Origin: CAYMLL01 sp964390645
Lineage (GTDB): Bacteria > Planctomycetota > UBA8108
Assembly: GCA_964390645.1 (NCBI GenBank)
Contig: CAYMLL010000140.1
Span: 1-18,921 of the forward strand
Length of the DNA: 18,921 bases
Direction of reading: 5' to 3'
Positions 6,900 to 13,344 of the stretch are shown piece after piece. The notes beneath the pieces are model-generated. The model made no database searches. It worked only from the letters and a program-made list of their open reading frames with translations, and was not told the DNA's origin. The translations under genes and the position numbers were made by a program. Position 1 is the stretch's first letter. Each line of letters begins with the position of its first letter.

Positions 6900-8654
6900 T
6901 CACGACCCCGCCCGCAGCTCTGCCAGCGCCTCGCCCAGAATCTCCTGCACCTCGGGGTTCGCCTCCGAGCGCAGGAGGCCCTCGAACAGCGGCAGCAGCG
7001 TCGCATCACCGTGGCGGCGCAGGATGTGAATGGCCTCACGACGGATGTGCGGGGCCGGGTCGCTGCGGGCCAGCTCCGTGAAGACGCTCCTCGCCTGCGG
7101 CGACTCCCGACGCCACGCGTTCTCGAGGCCCCACATCAACGAGCTGCGTTGATCCGAGTCGACTGTGGTTCGCATCATGTCCACGACCTCACGCGTGCCC
7201 CTGTCGCCGAAGGAGTCGCTGATCGCGTGAGCGATCTCACGCCGTACATCGTGGTCATTCTCGTTGCGCAGAGCGCCCAGCAAGCGCCCCATGTCGAGCG
7301 AAGAGCTCTCGGCACCTCGCAGTGAATGAGCAATCGCGCGACGCTGGGAATCGTTGCCACCGCGAAGCAACCCCATGAGGCTCTCCACCGACTCCTTCTG
7401 ACCACCACGAAAGACTCCGCGCGCCAGCGACTGGACCACATCCTCGCTACTCGCGCCGCGAATCATGTCCATCATCCAGGGGATCGACTGCGGGCCGCCG
7501 ATGTCGTGGAGCGCGTGCGCGAGGGCTCGTTGGTCGAAACGGTAGTCCGGGTTCTTGCTGAGCTCGACGAGGGCCTCGATGCCAGCCCGACCGCCGCTCC
7601 GCGCGAGCGCGCGAGCGAGACTCTCCTGGGCGCGGCCGTCTCCCGAGACCTCCGACATCGCCGCCTCGAGCAGCGCTGGCTCGAGATGGTGGGATGCATC
7701 GCTGATGGCACGAGCCACCATCGACTTCGAGACGCCCTCTGGCGGCTCACGCAGCATCTCGAGGAGTCCCTCTCCGCCGTCGCCCCCCTCCCTCGCCGAG
7801 ATCCGTGCGATGGAGCGCAGCAGCCCCATGCGCTCGCGTCCGCTCCATTCGCCACCGAGCAAATCGACGAGACGCCCGGTATCCTCCGGCCTCCCGGTGT
7901 CGCCGATCGCGTCGAAGAGCACGTCGTGAGGCAATCCCGGCCGCTCCTCGAGGAGCCCGAGCAGCGCGTCCGTCGCTTCCTCGCGATAGAGTCGACCGAG
8001 GCTGTGCGCAGCACTGTGCTGCAGACCTCTGGGAAGATCGCTCTCGAGAAGATCGACGAGGGCCGGCGCGACGTCATCGGCCATCTCGCGAGGTAGGTGC
8101 GAGATTCCGCGAAGCGCCCGCTCCCTGTCGTCGAGCGGGCGGTCGGGATTCTCGATGAAGCCCATCACGAGTGCGACTCCCTCTTCGCCCCCGCTCATGA
8201 TCAGCGCCCGCGAAAGCTCCTCGAGCATATGACCGTCCACCCTGTCGAGAAACGTCGCCAGCTCGGCGAGCCCCTCCGACGAGAGTGGCGCGCCCTCGCG
8301 TCTGCGGAGGTCATCGAGCGCCTCACGGATCGCGTGCTGGTCGCCACTGGCTACCCCGGCCCGCAGAGCCACCAGCGCGTCCGCCCGGGTACGAGCGGTT
8401 CGGCCCTCTTCACCGTCCCGGGCACGGCGCCCTCGCCCGTCGCCGGGGCGCCGATCGTGAGCGTTTCCGTTCCGGGCGCTACGCTCTAGCGCCGGGTCTG
8501 AACTCGCGCGCCCCCCACGAACACCGGTAGCGATCGAACTCTCCCGGCCCGAGACATCGGGCGAGTCGCCTTGCGTCAGGCCGCCGACCATTATCCCGAG
8601 CACGAAACCGGCGACGAAAAGAAGGCTCGTCGAGACGATCCACAGAATTCTCAT
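6900..8654 (-). CDS. Membrane-anchored HEAT-repeat protein
   Basis: The protein has 584 residues. An uncleaved-looking N-terminal membrane segment (about 3-27, ILWIVSTSLLFVAGFVLGIM) is followed by a Gly/Arg/Asp-rich linker (about 30-90). From about 100 to the end are tandem alpha-helical HEAT-type repeats, recognisable by recurrent units such as RREAIHILRRHGD and HALHDIGG. HEAT arrays are protein-interaction scaffolds with no catalytic residues. The ATG at 8654 follows GGAG by 7 bases. The restored stop of the DUF1501 gene lies only 26 bases upstream, so the two are likely one operon. A role as an envelope scaffold is inferred from the anchor. Confidence 0.8.
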   Translation of the reverse strand: MRILWIVSTSLLFVAGFVLGIMVGGLTQGDSPDVSGRESSIATGVRGGRASSDPALERSARNGNAHDRRPGDGRGRRARDGEEGRTARTRADALVALRAGVASGDQHAIREALDDLRRREGAPLSSEGLAELATFLDRVDGHMLEELSRALIMSGGEEGVALVMGFIENPDRPLDDRERALRGISHLPREMADDVAPALVDLLESDLPRGLQHSAAHSLGRLYREEATDALLGLLEERPGLPHDVLFDAIGDTGRPEDTGRLVDLLGGEWSGRERMGLLRSIARISAREGGDGGEGLLEMLREPPEGVSKSMVARAISDASHHLEPALLEAAMSEVSGDGRAQESLARALARSGGRAGIEALVELSKNPDYRFDQRALAHALHDIGGPQSIPWMMDMIRGASSEDVVQSLARGVFRGGQKESVESLMGLLRGGNDSQRRAIAHSLRGAESSSLDMGRLLGALRNENDHDVRREIAHAISDSFGDRGTREVVDMMRTTVDSDQRSSLMWGLENAWRRESPQARSVFTELARSDPAPHIRREAIHILRRHGDATLLPLFEGLLRSEANPEVQEILGEALAELRAGS

Positions 8655-8680
8655 TATGCGACTCCGGGCAGAAAACCCAA

Positions 8681-10086
8681 TCAGACAAGGATGCTCTTCA
8701 CCGGCTCGCCCTCGAGGATCGGGACGGGCCTTTGCTGAAGGTCGTGCAATTCGCCCCGATGGTCGAGGCCCAGAACGTGGTAGACCGTGGCCAGCAGGTC
8801 GTTCGGTGAAACCACGTCGCGAATCGGCGTCGCGGCCGTGCCATCCGACGCTCCGTGGCCGTGTGCCCCCCCGCGAGCCCGCCGCCGGCCAGAACCAGGC
8901 TGTAGCAGCCCGGCCAGTGGTCGCGACCGCCGTTCTTGTTGAACGTCGGCGTGCGGCCGAACTCGCCCATCAAGACGACGAGCGTCTCATCGAGCAGGCC
9001 GCGATCGTCAAGGTCCTCCACGAGGGCCGAGAAGGCCAGGTCCGTCGGCGGAAGGAGCTCCTCCTTGCACCACGCCAGGTGAGGCGGGCTCGGCGGAACG
9101 CTGTGCGAGTCGTAGCCCTGACCGCCGCGTCCGTCATCCCGACGCACGAAGTTCACCTGCACCAGCCGCACGCCCGACTCGACGAGACGTCTGGCGACAA
9201 GCGCGGACTGCCCGAAGATGTGGCGGCCGTAGCGCTCCCGTGTCCTGTCCGACTCGAGCGAGACATCGAACGCCTGCCGCGACGTGGCGGAAGCGACGAG
9301 ATCGAAGGCTCGGTCGCGGAACTGCTCGTAGTCCCGCGCCGCTCGCAAGCTCGACAGACGCGAAGCCCGCTCGAGCGACCGCAGCAGCGCGCGACGCCCG
9401 CCAAGACGATCCGTCGTCGTCACCGACCCTCCCGCCAGGGGACCGGCGTCGTAGCCGGGCAGGTTCGGGTCGCTCTCGATCGCGTAAGGATCGAATCGCG
9501 CGCCGATGAAACCGCCGTGCTGACCGGGCCTGGCGACACCGCGCGGCGACACGAATTCGGGAAGGACGACAAACGGAGGCAAGCCGCCAGACGGCCGGCT
9601 CTTCGCGATGACCGAGCCGACATGCGGCCGGTCGTTGCGGTCGACGCCGGAGAACGCATCGATCGATCGCAGGAGCCGACCTCCGGTCATCACCCGGTAG
9701 CCGGCTCTGAGATGGTCGGACTCGTCGTGGCTCATCGAGCGAACGATCGTGTACTTGTCGGCGATGCGCGCCATGCGCGGCATGTGCTCACAGACCTGGA
9801 TGCCTGGAACGTTCGTGGAAATCGGGCGAAACGAGCCACGCACCTCACGCGGAGCGGCCGGCTTCATGTCCCACGTGTCCAGCTGTGAAGGACCCCCGTT
9901 GAGGTAGAGGATGATGACCGACCTCGCGCTCGGAGGCCTGGCGCCGGATCGCGCCGCACGCGAGTCGGCTCGCAGCAGAGCGGGAAGCGTCAAGCCGAAC
10001 GCGCCGGCACCAATTCGCAGCGCTTCTCGTCGCGTCGGCATGAGGGGCCGGGCGATGCCGAGACGACGACCGTCGGTCTCTCGCAT
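8681..10086 (-). CDS. DUF1501 protein, frameshifted in a G7 tract
   Basis: The N-terminus carries a Tat-like motif PTRREALRIGAGAFGLTLP (17-35), then the family hallmarks LNGGPSQLDTWDMKP (62-76), RSMSHDESDHLRAGY and VVLMGEFGRTPTFNKNGGRDH. DUF1501 belongs to the alkaline-phosphatase/sulfatase-like superfamily and is usually exported; its reaction is unknown. The family reading stops matching after the LAGG that precedes a run of seven G (minus strand, 8872-8866). As written, the frame continues into unrelated sequence and ends at 8698. With one extra G it reads on through ASDGTAATPIRDVVSPNDL, VYHVLGLDHRGELHDLQQRP and VKSILV to a TGA at 8681, giving 468 residues. The ATG at 10086 is chosen because a GGAGG site lies 6 bases upstream. 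No DUF1549/DUF1553 partner gene, common beside DUF1501, is present. Confidence 0.82.
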
Positions 10087-10215
10087 GAGCAACCTCCACG
10101 TCGATGGTACGGCCGCAACGCGGCTGCGGTCCAGAGTTTCTCGTCAGCTCTCCCCGTTGCGGTCGACCTGCCAGTCAGCCGCCGGAGCCTTAGAGCGCCC
10201 ACGACAGCCGGTCTT

Positions 10216-10238
10216 CCCGGGTTCTGGTGAGACCCGGG
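10216..10238 (-). terminator. Strong GC hairpin directly after the DUF1080-SGNH stop codon
   Basis: CCCGGGT and ACCCGGG form a perfect 7-bp stem with a 9-base loop, starting 3 bases past the stop codon at 10242. There is no T tract after it on the minus strand (AAGACC follows), while the plus strand has TTTT. It may stabilise the 3' end or act as an imperfect terminator. Confidence 0.35.
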
Positions 10239-10241
10239 TTT

Positions 10242-12176
10242 TCACCTCGGCGTGATGGTGATCGTGTGGCGCACGGGCCGTATCGCGGCGCGGACCTCGC
10301 GGTGGAGCGCGCCGTGCTTCTCCATCAGCCGCCTGCGTATCCCGGCCAACGACTCACCGACGCCGTTGTCGTCGCCGAGCAAACGCGTCACCTGCGCACG
10401 AGTCGAGCGAAACCGGGTGACGACGTTCTTGATCATCGGCGTCTCGTAGGCCTGCTTCTTCGCGACGAGACCGTCGACCCTGGCAAAGGAAGCGCTGAAC
10501 GGATTGTCGAGAAACTCGGCCGCGAGGTTGATCCCGGCCTCGAGCCGCTTCCTGGTGAACACCTTGCTTTCCTCGCCCCAGCGGACCTCGACGCTGGCGC
10601 TCTCGAGGTTCTTGACGAGAAGCGTCAGGCGGTTGAGGTCGCGGTTGAAGGGCACGTAGGGCAGGATGCTCCGCGTCGAGGACGGCGACCTGGCATCACC
10701 GGTGAAGCAGAACGGATAGCGCGAGCTCTCGACGACCACCGCGTTCCCCGCAGCCTCCACCACCTCGTGCCCGTCGGTCGCTGTCGCGCCTCCCTTGCGG
10801 TCCACGGTGATGCGTCCGATCTCGCCGTCGAGACCGAGCGACTTGAGGAACGCGTACGCCATCACGAGATGACCGTTCTCCGCGGGATGGAACCCGTCGC
10901 TCCCACAGACGTGGTACTGATCTCCGAGAACAGGCTTCGCCTTGCGCATCGCGACGTCCATCACGTCGAACACATTCGCGAACGGCATGCCCTCCGAGTA
11001 GGCGATGTCACGCGCGATGTCACGCAGCTGCGCCAAATTGTGGTTGTAGACCTTCGCCTCGAGCCCCCGGCGACGAAAGGTGAATGTATCGACCGCTCCC
11101 GGCGATCCGACGATCACCGTCACGCCGGCCTTCTTCAGCCGTGTGACGATATCGCGCATCGACGTCTCGTAGGTCGCGCCGATCTCGGGCTGGTAGGCAC
11201 GGTAGCTGCCGTCGTTCATTCCGTAACAGGTCGTGACAACGTCCGGCTCGAAGGGCATCAGGTCGTTGTCCATGCGTGCCTGAAACCCCGGCGCTCGCTC
11301 ACCGCTCCACCCGAGCTGAATCACGCGGAGATCGAGCTGCGGAACGCAGGCGAGGAGGTAGTCCTCGATGAAGCGGCTGTACCGCTTCTGCTCGGTGATC
11401 GAGTCTCCGACGATCGCCACACGGTCCCCCCTCTCCAGCACGAGCTCATGCCTGGCGTAGCTGCCCGCGGGCCTCGGAATCTCACGCGCGAAGACGTTGC
11501 GAAAGTAGAGCGTGTTCCCGTGATTCTGCAGCTCGATCTGACCACTGGGAAAGATCGCTTTTCCACGGTCCCAGTAGTTCTCGAGCGGCACCTGATCGAC
11601 GACAAGGATGTCGTTGAGATAGACGGTGACGAACTCGCCGACCATGAAGACGCGGAACCGGTTCCACTCGCCGACGGCACGATCCGCGCGGATCAGGGGC
11701 CTCGACGGGTAACGCAGGTTGTTGAACAGGCCGCCCGAGCCCTCCGGCCTCTGCGCCGGGTCCCAGATCTGCACCTGCGGCGAGCCGCGGAGGTAGAGGC
11801 CGCTGTCACCCTTGTCCCGGATCTTCCAGTCGACGAGCAGCTCGAAATCCTCGTAGTCCCCCGTCGTGCAGATGCTGTCTCCCTTGCCGTCGAAGACGAG
11901 CACGCCGTCGGCCGGCTTCCAGTGCGCGCGCATACGCTCGTCGGCGACCTTCTGCGCGGCCGCGAGCTGCTCCCTGGACATCCCGGCGCGCACTACCGGG
12001 TTCTCGACGAGCCCCTTCCAGCCGTCGAGACTCTTCCCGTCGAAGAGAGCGGTGTAGCCCGGCGGCGGACGGTTCAGCGGCTCTTGACCCCGGAGCATCG
12101 ATGCCGTCCGGGCTACGAGGCCCATCAACGCAAGCGCGGCGATACCCCAGAGCTTGCACGGAAGCCTTGTCGTCAT
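10242..12176 (-). CDS. DUF1080 (3-keto-disaccharide hydrolase family)-SGNH hydrolase fusion
   Basis: The protein has 644 residues. An N-terminal hydrophobic export signal (about 8-27) precedes a DUF1080/PF06439 beta-sandwich (about 40-235) that opens with the family signature GYTALFDGKSLDGWKG and includes GDSGLYLRG. Residues 245-455 are a complete SGNH/GDSL esterase domain: block I GDSIT (Ser259), block II Gly292, block III GMND (Asn321) and block V DGFHP (Asp427, His430). A further 190 residues form a C-terminal part of unknown fold. DUF1080 members cleave 3-keto-glycosides; the SGNH half could remove acyl groups from the same polysaccharide (inference). The frame stays open upstream to 12374, but the ATG at 12176 is preferred: it follows GAGG, starts the signal peptide and avoids overlap with the dehydrogenase gene, which ends 41 bases upstream and probably shares its transcript. 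Confidence 0.85.
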   Translation of the reverse strand: MTTRLPCKLWGIAALALMGLVARTASMLRGQEPLNRPPPGYTALFDGKSLDGWKGLVENPVVRAGMSREQLAAAQKVADERMRAHWKPADGVLVFDGKGDSICTTGDYEDFELLVDWKIRDKGDSGLYLRGSPQVQIWDPAQRPEGSGGLFNNLRYPSRPLIRADRAVGEWNRFRVFMVGEFVTVYLNDILVVDQVPLENYWDRGKAIFPSGQIELQNHGNTLYFRNVFAREIPRPAGSYARHELVLERGDRVAIVGDSITEQKRYSRFIEDYLLACVPQLDLRVIQLGWSGERAPGFQARMDNDLMPFEPDVVTTCYGMNDGSYRAYQPEIGATYETSMRDIVTRLKKAGVTVIVGSPGAVDTFTFRRRGLEAKVYNHNLAQLRDIARDIAYSEGMPFANVFDVMDVAMRKAKPVLGDQYHVCGSDGFHPAENGHLVMAYAFLKSLGLDGEIGRITVDRKGGATATDGHEVVEAAGNAVVVESSRYPFCFTGDARSPSSTRSILPYVPFNRDLNRLTLLVKNLESASVEVRWGEESKVFTRKRLEAGINLAAEFLDNPFSASFARVDGLVAKKQAYETPMIKNVVTRFRSTRAQVTRLLGDDNGVGESLAGIRRRLMEKHGALHREVRAAIRPVRHTITITPR

Positions 12177-12217
12177 TTCGTCGCCTCGAATTCCTCGCTG
12201 ACGCTGACGGAGCGCCG

Positions 12218-13198
12218 TCAGCTCCACTCGATCAGACCCTTGACGTATCCATCCGTTTTCGAGAGTCCCTTCTCGTAGATGTCCTGCGCCCTGTCCGCCG
12301 GGCCGCGATGCGTCACCAGCCGACCGACATCGATGCGTCCGGAGCGGATCAGCGGTATCGACTGATGGAAGCACTGATCGAAGTCATACGCGATGGAGGG
12401 TGACACGTTGAGCACCGTCAACCCGGTCTTGTGCCAGCGACCCAGGTCGATCGCAAACGGCTGGTGATGCCAGGTGAAAACGATCAATTTGCCCCTCCGG
12501 CGCGCGAGGCGGTCAGCGAGACGGAAGCCGGACTCCGCCGCTGCGGTCTCGATGACGATGTCGAAGCTGCCCTCGAGATCGACCCTGCCGGGGCCGATCT
12601 CACGCGCGTCGTGAATCGTCAGTTGACCGGCATTCCGAGTCGACCGTGCGCGCTCGAGATGCTCCGGCTTGACGTCGAAGACCGCGACCTCGGAGGCGGG
12701 TGTCATCAGCAGCCCCTCGAGCAGGATGCCGCCCATGAAGCCGCAGCCGACGAGGGCGACGCGATCGCCGCAACGCACGGACGCATGATCCACCGCGTTG
12801 ACGCAGCAGGCGACCGGCTCGATCAACCAGCTGGACGGCGGAAGCGTCTCGTCCGGAATCGGGATCAGCATGTGCTCGGGGAGAACGGCTCGCGACGCCA
12901 TGTGCCCGTGCCCCGGACGGCCTATCTCGGTTGTCTCACGCAGCGCGACACGGTCACCCTCGCGCAACCTCTTCACGTCGTCCCCAACCTCGAGAACGTG
13001 ACCGACGCCCTCGTGACCGAAGTAGAAGGGATAGGGCTTCGCCTCCTGATAGCCCCCACTGAAGATGAAGAGATCCCACGTGCAGACGCCGCACGCATCG
13101 ACCTGAACGAGCACGTCGCCCGGACCGAGGGCCGGCAGCTCGACCTCTCGGATCTCCACGCGCTCGGGGGCGACGTACCACAGGCTCGGGGTCTTCAT
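12218..13198 (-). CDS. Zinc-dependent medium-chain dehydrogenase (sugar/polyol type)
   Basis: The protein has 326 residues and no signal peptide, so it is probably cytoplasmic. It belongs to the MDR superfamily. Catalytic-zinc ligand candidates are Cys39 (ACGVCTWD), His62-Glu63 (FGHEGVG) and Glu127 (IEPVACCVNAV). The structural-zinc four-cysteine loop is absent. The Rossmann motif is GCGFMG (151-156), and Asp175 at the end of the second strand suggests NAD rather than NADP. Members with this architecture oxidise sugars, polyols or cyclitols; the substrate here is unknown. The downstream DUF1080 gene (41 bases) suggests a shared keto-sugar pathway, which is inference. ATG 13198 is preferred because it opens the conserved N-terminal strand; an in-frame ATG at 13237 would add 13 atypical residues. 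The Shine-Dalgarno is weak for both. Confidence 0.82.
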   Translation of the reverse strand: MKTPSLWYVAPERVEIREVELPALGPGDVLVQVDACGVCTWDLFIFSGGYQEAKPYPFYFGHEGVGHVLEVGDDVKRLREGDRVALRETTEIGRPGHGHMASRAVLPEHMLIPIPDETLPPSSWLIEPVACCVNAVDHASVRCGDRVALVGCGFMGGILLEGLLMTPASEVAVFDVKPEHLERARSTRNAGQLTIHDAREIGPGRVDLEGSFDIVIETAAAESGFRLADRLARRRGKLIVFTWHHQPFAIDLGRWHKTGLTVLNVSPSIAYDFDQCFHQSIPLIRSGRIDVGRLVTHRGPADRAQDIYEKGLSKTDGYVKGLIEWS

Positions 13199-13344
13199 GA
13201 TCGCATCCGCCGCAGTGGGCGGGCGGTCCGGAAGCATGGTCCGAGATCACGCCCGCCATGACTCTTTCGACGGCTCCGGCACGCGGACCGAAGCCCCCGA
13301 ATCGTACTGCGAATCGACCCCGCCGGGTAGCGTTTACGACGTCC

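Noticed and set aside
6577..6903. GTG at 6903 overlapping the HEAT stop codon (GTGA), suggesting a coupled start
   Set aside because: The frame it opens gives an Arg/Ser-rich product with no motif; the SASA-like motifs are in the frame beginning at 6859.
12177..12374. Upstream extension of the DUF1080-SGNH gene
   Set aside because: The frame is open, but the extra 66 residues overlap the dehydrogenase gene, have no signal peptide at their start, and the ATG at 12176 has a GAGG site and begins the signal peptide.
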